Part shown: piece by piece, positions 14,059-22,043 of the stretch
Position numbering within the stretch: the first letter of the stretch is position 1
Layout of the letters: every line of letters starts with the position of its first letter
NCBI GenBank assembly: GCA_003599475.1
Contig: QZKK01000004.1
Location: forward strand, 1-22,433
Length of the DNA: 22,433 bases
Direction: 5' to 3'
Source: Desulfobacteraceae bacterium
GTDB lineage: Bacteria; Desulfobacterota; Desulfobacteria; Desulfobacterales; SURF-15
The notes under the pieces: generated by a model
What the model was told of the DNA's origin: nothing
The model's database searches: none
The model's input: only the letters and a program-made list of their open reading frames with translations
Program-made: the position numbers and the translations under genes

Positions 14059-14841
14059 ATGGATCAAACGCCGTATTTCGGATTGGAAGACAAGGTGGTG
14101 TTTGTTGCCGGCGGGGCAGGAGATATCGGTCGGACCATCGTAAAGAGCTTTGCGGAACAGCAGTCGAGGGTTGTAATTGCAGATCTGGATGTTGAAAGCG
14201 CCGAAAAACATGCAGAACAATTGACCTCGGCCCGGGTGGCTGCCTGCAGTTTGGATGTGATTTCCGAATCGTCGATCCGAAAGGCCGTGGACCATGCCGT
14301 TCAGCGCTTCGGCCCCATCGATGTCCTGGTCAACGCAGCCGGTGTGCTCTGCCGGAAATCTTTTTTCGAAACCACCCGGCAGGATTTTAAAGAATCCTTC
14401 TCGGTCAATGTCATGGGAATGTTTCTGGTCAGCCGCGAGGTGGCCGCGCGCATGAAAGAGCGCAGGCGGGGGACCATCATCAATATCAGCTCCATGAACG
14501 CAAAGCTGGCTGTGGAAAACAGATGCCTTTACGGCGCTACCAAGGCCGCAGTCAACATGCTGACACAATCCATGGCGGTGGAGCTGTCGCCGATGGGTAT
14601 CACCGTCAACGCCGTAGCCCCCGGGATTGTGGACAGCAAAATGGCCAGGGTCCGGCTCAACACCCCGGAGCTGCTCCGGCAATATACCGAAGCGATTCCG
14701 CTCAAGCAGATGACGCTGCCCGAAGATGTGGCATACAGCGTTCTTTTTCTGGCATCCCCCTTTGCAAGGAATATCAGCGGAGAGATCCTATTGGTCGACG
14801 GTGCATTGACGGCGCGGATGCCGCTTCCCAAACCAAAGTAG
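14059..14841 (+). CDS. Short-chain dehydrogenase/reductase (first of a pair)
   Basis: ATG 14059 lies 14 bp after the previous stop; the ORF is open from 13975, but that extension overlaps the upstream gene in another frame. The product has 260 residues, typical of classical SDRs. The cofactor motif is AGGAGDIG (17-24), a variant of TGGxxGIG. Asp42 after strand 2 (VVIADLDVE) suggests NAD. NAAG is at 92-95, the catalytic Ser is in INISSMN (about 144-145), and Tyr158/Lys162 form YGATK. VNAVAPGIVDSKM and the C-terminal GEILLVDGALTA are also classical. The substrate is unknown. The next gene encodes a second SDR of similar length but clearly different sequence, so the two are not a recent duplication. 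Confidence 0.9.
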   Translation: MDQTPYFGLEDKVVFVAGGAGDIGRTIVKSFAEQQSRVVIADLDVESAEKHAEQLTSARVAACSLDVISESSIRKAVDHAVQRFGPIDVLVNAAGVLCRKSFFETTRQDFKESFSVNVMGMFLVSREVAARMKERRRGTIINISSMNAKLAVENRCLYGATKAAVNMLTQSMAVELSPMGITVNAVAPGIVDSKMARVRLNTPELLRQYTEAIPLKQMTLPEDVAYSVLFLASPFARNISGEILLVDGALTARMPLPKPK

Positions 14842-14894
14842 ATTGCGAATTCGACAATAAAAAGAAATATCGATCAGCGGGGAGAAAAAACGCC

Positions 14895-15683
14895 ATGAAG
14901 CTTGAGGGAAAGGCGGCCATTGTGACCGGCGGCGCACAAGGGATCGGAAAAGCCGTCTGTGAAGCTTTTGCAAAGGAAGGTGCCGATGTGATGGTCGCCG
15001 ACGTGCTGGGTCGGAAGGCCGGGGAAGTTGCGGAAGAGATATCCGCCCAAGGGAGAAAAACATCCAGCCTCTGTCTCGATGTTTCGGACAAATCTCAGGT
15101 TGAGAAGATGGTGGGCTCGGCGATTGCCGCATTCGGCAAAATCGACATTCTGGTCAATGCTGCGGGCGTTTTTGTCCGAGGACCCATTGAAGATGTTTCG
15201 GAGAAAGACTGGGACCGTGTGATTGCGGTCAACCTGAAAGGGACCTTTCTGTGCAGCCAGGCGGCCGGAAGGAAGATGATCTCCCGGAAAAGCGGAAGCA
15301 TTGTCAACATCGCATCCATTGCCGGGCATGCCCCGCAAATCCACCTGGGTGCCTACAGCCCCAGCAAGGCGGGAATCCTCCTTCTGACCAAGATCATGGC
15401 CGTCGAGTGGGCCCGCTACGGCGTCCGGGTAAATGCCGTCAGCCCGGGGCCGACCGCCACCCCCATGTTCATGTCCATATACGACTCGGAAGAGAAGTTG
15501 AACAGAAGGAAACGGGCCATTCCGCTGAATCGTTTCGCCGGCCCCGATGAAATCGCCAATGCCGCGGTATTTCTAAGCTCAAAAGAGGCGGGATTTGTGA
15601 CCGGCCATTCGCTTGTCGTCGACGGCGGATCGCTGGACAGCATGTACCATTTGATGGGCATGCTGCCGGACTCAGAGACGTAA
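14895..15683 (+). CDS. Short-chain dehydrogenase/reductase (second of a pair)
   Basis: ATG 14895 follows CGGGGAGAAA; the open frame upstream (to 14523) lies inside the first SDR and is rejected. The 262-residue product is a textbook classical SDR: TGGAQGIG (11-18), Asp36 (NAD preference), NAAG (88-91), Ser141 in IASIAG, and Tyr154/Lys158 in YSPSK. VNAVSPGPTATPM and GHSLVVDGG complete the family pattern. It resembles glucose/gluconate or 3-oxoacyl reductase-like SDRs of the FabG branch, but substrate cannot be read. A CTCCAT-ATG-ATGGAG hairpin lies 12 bp past the stop. With the preceding SDR and the zinc alcohol dehydrogenase it gives three dehydrogenases in one run. Confidence 0.92.
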   Translation: MKLEGKAAIVTGGAQGIGKAVCEAFAKEGADVMVADVLGRKAGEVAEEISAQGRKTSSLCLDVSDKSQVEKMVGSAIAAFGKIDILVNAAGVFVRGPIEDVSEKDWDRVIAVNLKGTFLCSQAAGRKMISRKSGSIVNIASIAGHAPQIHLGAYSPSKAGILLLTKIMAVEWARYGVRVNAVSPGPTATPMFMSIYDSEEKLNRRKRAIPLNRFAGPDEIANAAVFLSSKEAGFVTGHSLVVDGGSLDSMYHLMGMLPDSET

Positions 15684-15986
15684 AACGACGTCATCTCCAT
15701 ATGATGGAGCGGGGTGTTCGAAAAACTCAGCCCCAAAACACCAGGAATTTCCTCCGCACCTATATCCGGCCTCCAAAAATTCAGTTCCCCGAGAATTGCC
15801 GGTTGACATCCTCTAACGGTTGCTCTATTGGAAATGCTGCCCCACTCTCAGAAATCCTTTTGCTGTTTTAGTTCCTTTAAGTTCCTTTCAAAATTGATCC
15901 CTTGAAGGGAGGTGATGGCGTCTTCGATTTCATTCGATTTCCATCCGGTCCGTCACTATCAACCCGATCCTGAAAGGAGAATCGCT
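15684..15986. other. Gap before the TRAP genes with probable regulatory DNA
   Basis: This 303-bp gap contains a CTCCAT/ATGGAG hairpin (15695-15709) past the SDR stop, a promoter candidate (TTGACA 15803-15808, 17-bp spacer, TATTGG 15826-15831), a tandem 10-bp repeat AGTTCCTTTA/C (15870-15889), and the palindrome TCCCTT-G-AAGGGA (15898-15910). A near-perfect Shine-Dalgarno GGAGGTGAT (15909-15917) overlaps the palindrome's end. It precedes an in-frame GTG-ATG that would extend the binding protein by 25 residues; the extension would bury the signal peptide, so it is not used as the start. Confidence 0.5.
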
Positions 15987-17057
15987 ATGAAAAAATCCCG
16001 TGCCTTCATGTTTGTAATCCTGTTGACGGCCATTGCTGCGATTGCCGCACCTGCCGCCCATGCAAAAAAGGTCCTCATCAAGCTTCAGCAGGCATATGGA
16101 GCCAATCTGCCTACCCTTGGAATCAATCCTGCATGGTGGGCGCAGCAGCTCAATGAGGTCAGCGGAGGAGACATCAACGTCAAAATCTTTGAACCAGGGA
16201 AACTAGTGGCTCCGTTTGAGATCCTCGATGCCGTCTCGGCCGGAAAAATCGACGCCGGCATTGCCGGTGACGGATTCTTCGCCGGGAAAATACCCGCCGG
16301 CCAGATCTTTTCATCCATCCCGTTCGGTCCCGAGGCAGCCGAATACATGGCCTGGTATTATCACGGCAACGGCGCCAAACTCCACCAGTGGGTATATGAT
16401 GAGTCAAAGTTCAACGTAAAGGTGATTCCGGTAACCATCATCCCGCCCGAAACCGCCGGCTGGTTCAAGAAACCGATCGCGTCCGTGGAGGATTTTAAGG
16501 GGCTCAAGATGCGGTTCTACGGGCTCGGGGGCCAGATGATGCAGAAACTCGGAATGTCGGTTAACTTGATGCCGGCCGGAGAGCTCTTCCCGGCGCTTGA
16601 AAAGGGGGTCATCGATGCCACCGAGTTTTCTACCCCCGCCATCGACCAGCGGCTCGGATTTCACAAGCTCGTCAAGTACAATTACTTTCCCGGATGGCAC
16701 CAGCAGGCTACCATCATTCCGGTCTATTTCAACAAAAATGTATGGAACTCCCTGGACAAGGCCCAGCAGAAGATCGTTGAAATCACCTGCATGGCCTCCA
16801 TGACAAACGCCCTAGCGCAGGGCGAATACGAACAAGGGGCGGTCATCCGAGAAAACATCGAAAAAAACGGTGTAAAGAACATGTTCTGGTCGGATGAGAT
16901 GCTTGCGCTTTTCCAGAAGACCTGGGAGGAGGTTGCAAAGGAACAGTGTGAAAAAGATCCGGTATTCAAGAAGGCCTTCGATGATCTGATGGCATTCCGG
17001 AAAGATTATGCGTACTGGCAGTCCAACGGATTCCTGCCCAGAAACTGCAAAAAATAG
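15987..17057 (+). CDS. TRAP transporter substrate-binding protein (DctP family, TakP-like)
   Basis: ATG 15987 follows GAAAGGAGAATC and starts a clean signal peptide (1-26, cleavage after AHA). The 356-residue product is a periplasmic binding protein of the DctP superfamily. Landmarks: PGKLVAPFEILDAVSAGKIDAGI (70-92), IPFGPEAAEYMAWYYHG (111-127), GWFKKPIASVEDFKGLKMRFYG (158-179, with the family arginine Arg176 that usually grips the substrate carboxylate), AGELFPALEKGVIDATEF (197-214) and YFPGWHQQ (233-240). The PxxGFHK/PGWHQ style resembles TakP, the alpha-keto-acid receptor, and mannitol/chloroaromatic relatives. The substrate is likely a monocarboxylate, but identity is not visible. Permease genes follow. 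Confidence 0.9.
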   Translation: MKKSRAFMFVILLTAIAAIAAPAAHAKKVLIKLQQAYGANLPTLGINPAWWAQQLNEVSGGDINVKIFEPGKLVAPFEILDAVSAGKIDAGIAGDGFFAGKIPAGQIFSSIPFGPEAAEYMAWYYHGNGAKLHQWVYDESKFNVKVIPVTIIPPETAGWFKKPIASVEDFKGLKMRFYGLGGQMMQKLGMSVNLMPAGELFPALEKGVIDATEFSTPAIDQRLGFHKLVKYNYFPGWHQQATIIPVYFNKNVWNSLDKAQQKIVEITCMASMTNALAQGEYEQGAVIRENIEKNGVKNMFWSDEMLALFQKTWEEVAKEQCEKDPVFKKAFDDLMAFRKDYAYWQSNGFLPRNCKK

Positions 17058-17161
17058 CCGGGGGGCGGATCGCGGCGCAGGGGTCGGCTCCGGGCAAGAC
17101 CTTGTGCCGCACCGCTCAATCGTCCGGAATCTCATTGAAGCCAATAGGGAAGGAGCTCCAA

Positions 17162-17713
17162 ATGGGGGATAAGATGGCCGCCGAGAATCGACAATCTGAA
17201 AAGCCCGAAGCCTGCCTTTTCGTGGACAAGCTCATCGATCGGATCGGCAGATATTTCTCCTGGCTTAACATCGTGCTCATCCTTGTGATCATGTCTCAAG
17301 TAATCCTCCGATACGCCTTCGGCCTCGGGTCGGTCATTCTTGAGGAGCTGCAATTTCATCTCTACGGCGTGATGCTGATCGTCGCCGTTTCCTACACGCT
17401 CGTGCACGACGGCCACATCCGGCTGGACCTCTTCTACACCCGTTTTTCCAGAAGCACCAAAGAGAAAGTCGAAATTTTCGGAATCGTTTGCCTGCTCCTT
17501 CCCATGGCGGTGATCCTTTTTCTGCACAGCCTGGATTTTTTCCAGGCATCCTGGAGCCTGGGGGAACGATCGGATGCGCCCATGGGACTCTGTTGCCGGT
17601 GGGCCTTGAAGGCTTTCATTCCTGTCGGGATGCTTCTTCTATGGCTGGCCGCAGCCTCACGCCTTCTATGCAGTTTTTCATTTCTCAAAAAGGATTCCAG
17701 GCGGAAGGAGTAA
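17162..17713 (+). CDS. TRAP transporter small permease (DctQ family)
   Basis: ATG 17162 follows GGAAGGAGCTCC; ATG 17174 behind GGGGGAT is an alternative. The open frame back to 17102 lacks support. The 183-residue product has four hydrophobic segments: about 35-55, 65-85, 104-125 and 147-168. The second-to-third loop contains VHDGHIRLDLFY, and later ERSDAPMGLCCRWALKAFIPVG matches the small-subunit pattern GE.S.AP.GLP.RW..K..IP. This subunit joins the binding protein to the large permease. The gene ends 3 bp before dctM, so the two permeases are translated together. Confidence 0.88.
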   Translation: MGDKMAAENRQSEKPEACLFVDKLIDRIGRYFSWLNIVLILVIMSQVILRYAFGLGSVILEELQFHLYGVMLIVAVSYTLVHDGHIRLDLFYTRFSRSTKEKVEIFGIVCLLLPMAVILFLHSLDFFQASWSLGERSDAPMGLCCRWALKAFIPVGMLLLWLAAASRLLCSFSFLKKDSRRKE

Positions 17714-17716
17714 GCG

Positions 17717-19102
17717 ATGGAAGCAAACGAGATCCTGGTTCTTTCGATGTTTCTCACCTTTATCGGGCTGCTTTTCACCGGTTTTCCCATCGCTTTTGTC
17801 CTGGGCGGCGTCGCCATCCTCTTTACCCTGGTCGGGTATCTTTCTGACATGTATCTAGGGACCATTACCGGAATCGACTATACGGTGATCGGGATGGTGG
17901 CGAACCGGATCTACAAGTTGATGGACAACTGGGTGCTTGTGGCCATTCCCATGTTCATTTTCATGGGGATGATGATGGACCGCTCCGGGATTGCCGAAAA
18001 GATGATGCATTCCATGCAGGATCTGTTCGGGAGGGTGCGCGGCGGACTCGCCATCACGGTCACCTTAATCGGGGTCATCCTTGCCGCCTCTACCGGAATC
18101 GTCGGGGCGTCGGTGATGCTCCTGGGGCTTTTATCGCTTCCGATCATGTATAACCAGGGGTACGGCAGGACGCTTGCGCTTGGAACCGTTGCCGCCTCGG
18201 GAACGCTCGGAATTCTGATTCCACCCAGCATCATGCTGGTCATTATGGCCGACCAGCTCAGCCTCTCGGTCGGCGATCTCTTCATGGGAGCGATGATTCC
18301 GGGTCTCATCCTTGCGGCTCTTTACATCATCTATATCCTCCTTGTCGGGATCGTCTCTCCTGTTTCCGCACCGCTTTCCCCGGACAGGCAGGCTTTCAGA
18401 ATCCGGATGGTTTTCAATGTGATTCTCACCATCCTGCCGTCGGCGGCTCTCATTCTTGCCGTACTCGGCTCCATCTTTGCCGGTATGGCAACCCCCACGG
18501 AAGCCAGCGGCGTAGGTGCTTTCGGCGCTACGTTGCTGGCCTTGTTCAACAGAAAACTGACTTTCAACGTCATCAAGGAGGTGTCGATCGGCACCTTCAA
18601 GTCGCTCGGCTTTATCTTCGGTATCTTTATCGGCGCCACCTGCTTTGCTTTGGTGCTCCGGCTGCTGGGCGGGGACGAGGTTTTCGAGAAGGCGCTCACG
18701 GGACTTTCTCTTGGACCCTACGGCGTTCTTTCAATCATTCTCGGGCTGGTCTTCATTCTCGGTTTTTTTCTCGATTGGATCGAGATCAGCCTGATCATTT
18801 TGCCGCTGCTGGGGCCGGTCGTCTCGAAATTGGGTTTTCATGTAAACGGCTACGGCGTAGTGGAAAATCCGGAACTGGTCTGGTTCATCGTCCTGGTGGC
18901 CGTCTGCCTGCAGACTTCCTTTTTGACTCCCCCGGTGGGCTTTTCGCTCTTCTTTCTGATGGGAGTCGCTCCGGAAGGTACGGCGCTGCTCGATATCTAC
19001 AAAGGAATCGTTCCGTTTGTGGTGTTGCAGCTCCTCGGATTGCTGATTATCGTTCTCTGGCCGCAGCTCGTTCTCTGGCTTCCGGCCATCGCGTATGGAT
19101 GA
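17717..19102 (+). CDS. TRAP transporter large permease (DctM family)
   Basis: A 461-residue membrane protein with about 12-13 hydrophobic segments, starting at ATG 17717, three bases after the DctQ stop, with GGAAGGAG in the end of that gene as ribosome binding site. Family signatures include GILIPPSIMLVIMADQ, FAGMATPTEASGVGAFGA and FFLDWIEISLIILPLLGPV, the last typical of the TakM/mannitol-chloroaromatic branch, in agreement with the TakP-like binding protein. The protein moves the substrate through the inner membrane using a sodium gradient, as in characterised TRAP systems. Two hairpins follow the stop (19128-19145, 19156-19180). Confidence 0.93.
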   Translation: MEANEILVLSMFLTFIGLLFTGFPIAFVLGGVAILFTLVGYLSDMYLGTITGIDYTVIGMVANRIYKLMDNWVLVAIPMFIFMGMMMDRSGIAEKMMHSMQDLFGRVRGGLAITVTLIGVILAASTGIVGASVMLLGLLSLPIMYNQGYGRTLALGTVAASGTLGILIPPSIMLVIMADQLSLSVGDLFMGAMIPGLILAALYIIYILLVGIVSPVSAPLSPDRQAFRIRMVFNVILTILPSAALILAVLGSIFAGMATPTEASGVGAFGATLLALFNRKLTFNVIKEVSIGTFKSLGFIFGIFIGATCFALVLRLLGGDEVFEKALTGLSLGPYGVLSIILGLVFILGFFLDWIEISLIILPLLGPVVSKLGFHVNGYGVVENPELVWFIVLVAVCLQTSFLTPPVGFSLFFLMGVAPEGTALLDIYKGIVPFVVLQLLGLLIIVLWPQLVLWLPAIAYG

Positions 19103-19123
19103 CCGACGAGGCCCGGGTTTTAG

Positions 19124-19180
19124 CGACCTCCGGGTGAAGCCGGAGAGAGTCGTTTCCGGCAAATCCCGTCGAATTGCCGG
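19124..19180 (+). terminator. Two tandem hairpins after the TRAP genes
   Basis: CTCCGG (19128-19133) pairs with CCGGAG (19140-19145), with flanking CGAC/GTCG extending it; then CCGGCAA (19156-19162) pairs with TTGCCGG (19174-19180). Both are perfect. No T tract follows, so they may stabilise the transcript end or act with Rho rather than as a simple intrinsic terminator. Confidence 0.4.
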
Positions 19181-19228
19181 CTGGAATTTGCGGGGCTCCC
19201 CAAAAATTGTATGTTGCCGCAGATTTGC

Positions 19229-19257
19229 TTGATTCTTTCACCCGGTTCCGATATAAG
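19229..19257 (+). promoter_or_regulatory. Strong sigma-70-like promoter of the lipoprotein gene
   Basis: TTGATT (19229-19234), a 17-bp spacer and TATAAG (19252-19257). Both boxes match 5 of 6 consensus bases. The transcript would begin near 19264, about 34 nt before ATG 19298. The gene thus need not depend on the TRAP operon. Confidence 0.65.
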
Positions 19258-19297
19258 TTTTTTTGTCGGCTCAATACTGCTTGTGGAGCTTCTCCGT

Positions 19298-19951
19298 ATG
19301 AAATACCTCGACCGGTTCCTGATATGCCTGCTGCTTCTATTTGCAGGATGTTCAAACGGCTACAACCTGACAAAGGAGGACCCCAAGCAGCATCTTCTCG
19401 ACAACCTTTCCACCGATCTCGCCGAAATCAACCTGATCGCCGAAAACGCCCGGAGAGAATTTCAAACGGAATCCTTCGACTTCAGAATACTGGATGCCTG
19501 GAGTCTGGCCAAAGAGACAAAGATTCAGAAGCTGAGCATGAGCCAGGCGAAGGTCATTACCGTCATACAGACCTCGATCATCGAGATTCGAACCTCGAAT
19601 CCGCCTCTTGTTGTCGAAGTCTTGAAGGTGCAGGGCGAAGAGCAGCGGTCATTCGGCGTCGCACGCCCGAATAAGGTGGGGGTATTCTACAGGGAGGGCA
19701 CCCTGCTTGCCGAGGCCGGAGGATATCCGATCCGCCTCTATGACGCCACCCTTGAACTCGACCCCAAGGCCGTCGAAGCCATCCGGCAGTACGTAAGGCT
19801 GACCGCAAGGGTTGAAAAGACGGCAAAGATCATTTTCAACAAGATGCTCGAACTCCAGGAAAAGTACCGGGATTCGAAGGTTTCGATCGAAAGCTTTCGA
19901 ATTCATCTCCCCTCGATATCGCTCGATCTTCAGTTCAAGATAAAAGAGTGA
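19298..19951 (+). CDS. Lipoprotein of unknown function
   Basis: ATG 19298 follows TGGAGCTTC and gives a 217-residue lipoprotein; the open frame to 19211 runs through the promoter. The signal peptide ends in LFAGC with Cys18 as lipid anchor, followed by Ser-Asn (no Asp at +2, so outer membrane sorting is plausible). Then come a helical region (QHLLDNLSTDLAEINLIAENARREF), a central beta part (VITVIQTSIIEIRTSNPPLVVEVLKVQGEEQRSFGVAR, YREGTLLAEAGGYPIRLYDATLEL) and a C-terminal helix (KAVEAIRQYVRLTARVEKTAKIIFNKMLELQEKYR). I recognise no family. It lies between the TRAP genes and a convergent sensor kinase (25 bp between stops). Confidence 0.75.
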   Translation: MKYLDRFLICLLLLFAGCSNGYNLTKEDPKQHLLDNLSTDLAEINLIAENARREFQTESFDFRILDAWSLAKETKIQKLSMSQAKVITVIQTSIIEIRTSNPPLVVEVLKVQGEEQRSFGVARPNKVGVFYREGTLLAEAGGYPIRLYDATLELDPKAVEAIRQYVRLTARVEKTAKIIFNKMLELQEKYRDSKVSIESFRIHLPSISLDLQFKIKE

Positions 19952-19976
19952 ATGCGCTGAAGGCCCCGAACTTGAA

Positions 19977-22043
19977 CTAATGCAAGACCTCCTGCAGGCG
20001 GTAAAAGACTCCTGTCCTGTGTATGGCGGCCAGCAGTGCATCGGTATCGCCGCTTTTCGGCAGGTAGGCCGAAGCTCCGGCCGCGACCATGGCCGCAGCG
20101 ATGTCGGGCTCTTCGAACATGGACAATCCGATGATCCGGATCATCGGAAGCTCCGAATGAATGACGCGGGTGGCTTCGATCCCGTTCATCTTGGGCATGC
20201 TGATGTCCATCAGGATGACATCGGGTTGCATCTCCCGGGCGCTCCGAACGGCTGCTTCTCCATCCGAGGCTTCTCCCACGACCTCGATATCCGAGTGCAT
20301 ATCGAGCAAGTTGGAAAGTCCCCGGCGCATCACCGCATGGTCATCGACCAGCAGGACGCGAATCTTTTCTCCGTTTTCGCAGGCGGAAAAGGATTGGGGG
20401 GTCGCTGCTTCCGAACAATCCTTTGCCGCCTCGATTTTTTCCCGGCGGCCGGCGGCCGGGGGGTTGCGCTGCAGCGGGGCGATCAAGGTGAACTCGGCCC
20501 CCTTGCCGGGCAGGCTCTCGATCTCGAGCCTTCCTCCCATCAGCTCAAGCCGCTCCCGGATGCTGAAGAGTCCGAACCCTCCCAATTCCTGATCTTTATT
20601 TTCCCGGATATCCTGGGGATCGAAACCGGCTCCCCGGTCGCTGACCACGATCCGAAGAAATCCGTCCCTGTCGTGGATGGCGACCCGGGCGGAGTTCACT
20701 CCGGCGTGCTTTACCACATTCAGCAGCAGCTCTCGAATCGACTGAAACAAGAGTATGGAAACGTCTTCACGCCCGATGTCGAGCCCGTCTCCTTTGTCGA
20801 GCTCGACGGTGAGTCCGTGTTTTTCCTGCATCCACCGGCTGAGCCAGCTAAGCGCGGCGGAGAGCCCCCCTTTGAAAAGAGTCGGCGGCGAAAGGTCGAC
20901 GGCCAGAGAGCGCGAGCTGTCGATCGACTGGGTGATCAGATCGATCGTCTGCTGGATGTACAGGGCAGGGTCCTTTAGCTTCCTTGTTGGAAACATTTCA
21001 AGCCGCATCCTGGCGGCAACCAGAAGCTGCTGGAGGTTGTCATGAAGAATCTCCGCCAGGCGGCGGCGTTCCCGCTGTTCTGTCAGCGTCAGCTCGGATG
21101 CCAGCCGGCTGAGCTGCCTGTTCTTGAGCTTAAGGGCTCCATTGGCTTGCCAGAGCTCATAGGTGCGATCGGAAACCCGATTCTCCAGCTCTTTGTTGAG
21201 AACCCTGACTTTTTTGACCGCTCGTTTTCTCTCGCGAACTTCTTCGGCCAACTGCCGGTTTACTTCCCAAAGCGCCGTCTCCATTCTCTTTCGAAGAGTG
21301 ATATCCTGTCCGTAGATATTGACATAACCGGGAACCGAAATCGGAGCAAACACGAGTGAATAGGTAACGTCTCCGCAGATGACCTCTTTTACGACCGGCT
21401 TTCCGGAGGAAAGCACCGATTCGATGAACTCAGGCCATTTGTCCGGAAGATGTTGTCCGACATCGATGCCGAGAGCCGCAAGCAGAGGGGGGCTTTGCGG
21501 GTTTGCGTAAACCAGGCTGCCGTCCCGCAATACACGCATGACCGGGTTCGGATCCTCGTTCGGAAATTTCGCAAGGCTTTCAATCTGATCGAGCGACTTC
21601 TTTCTTTCCGAGATGTCCCGAAGAATCTTGATGAATCCGATGTGGTTTCCCCGGGCGTCCCTGACCATGACCCCCAGAGTTTCCGCCTCGAATTCCGAGC
21701 CGTCCTTTCGCCGATAGCGAACCTCAAGTATCTGGTTCGGATGATTGATGGTCGGATTGAAGCGCCTCTTCCCCATCTCCTCGTAATCGGTTCTTTTGAC
21801 GTAGAGCTCTTCGGTTTTTTTCCCTTTAAGCTCCTCGGGCGAGTAGCCGAGCACCTTTTTTACGGCGGGGTTTACGGAAACGATGATGCGGTCCGTATCG
21901 GCAAAGATTACAGCATCCGAGATCGAATTGAAGATCGCATCGAGAACTTCCCGATTTTCAAGCTCACTTCTGAGCCTGGAGACTTCCTTCTCGAGTTCGC
22001 GGGTCTTTTTTCTCAAGGTCTCATAGGAGGGCTTCTTGTTCAT
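19977..22043 (-). CDS. PAS-PAS HisKA_3 hybrid histidine kinase with C-terminal receiver
   Basis: A 688-residue cytoplasmic protein; ATG 22043 has AAGG about 8 nt upstream on the minus strand. Order: coiled coil (7-32), PAS (about 33-147, with NPAVKKVLGYSPEEL), a shorter second PAS-like domain (about 160-252), coiled coil (255-325), HisKA_3 dimerisation domain with RRRLAEILHDNLQQ (His334), HATPase_c with Asn442 (RELLLNVVKHAG), DRGAGFD (469-475) and GGFGLFSIRER (488-498), a linker (525-560), and a receiver (about 561-688) with Asp567/568, phospho-acceptor Asp613 (LMDISMPKMNG), Ser641 and Lys663. The kinase core is NarX/DegS-like, which normally pairs with NarL-type regulators; here the receiver lacks a helix-turn-helix. 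There are no membrane segments. Signal and output partner are not encoded in the window. Confidence 0.9.
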   Translation of the reverse strand: MNKKPSYETLRKKTRELEKEVSRLRSELENREVLDAIFNSISDAVIFADTDRIIVSVNPAVKKVLGYSPEELKGKKTEELYVKRTDYEEMGKRRFNPTINHPNQILEVRYRRKDGSEFEAETLGVMVRDARGNHIGFIKILRDISERKKSLDQIESLAKFPNEDPNPVMRVLRDGSLVYANPQSPPLLAALGIDVGQHLPDKWPEFIESVLSSGKPVVKEVICGDVTYSLVFAPISVPGYVNIYGQDITLRKRMETALWEVNRQLAEEVRERKRAVKKVRVLNKELENRVSDRTYELWQANGALKLKNRQLSRLASELTLTEQRERRRLAEILHDNLQQLLVAARMRLEMFPTRKLKDPALYIQQTIDLITQSIDSSRSLAVDLSPPTLFKGGLSAALSWLSRWMQEKHGLTVELDKGDGLDIGREDVSILLFQSIRELLLNVVKHAGVNSARVAIHDRDGFLRIVVSDRGAGFDPQDIRENKDQELGGFGLFSIRERLELMGGRLEIESLPGKGAEFTLIAPLQRNPPAAGRREKIEAAKDCSEAATPQSFSACENGEKIRVLLVDDHAVMRRGLSNLLDMHSDIEVVGEASDGEAAVRSAREMQPDVILMDISMPKMNGIEATRVIHSELPMIRIIGLSMFEEPDIAAAMVAAGASAYLPKSGDTDALLAAIHRTGVFYRLQEVLH

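Noticed and set aside
14059..15683. Recent tandem duplication of the two SDR genes
   Set aside because: Cofactor motif, active-site surroundings and C-termini differ widely (AGGAGDIG against TGGAQGIG; YGATK against YSPSK), so they are distant family members.
19980..20978. 332-codon plus-strand frame opposite the hybrid kinase
   Set aside because: It mirrors the receiver and ATPase domains and shows no motif or translation signal of its own.
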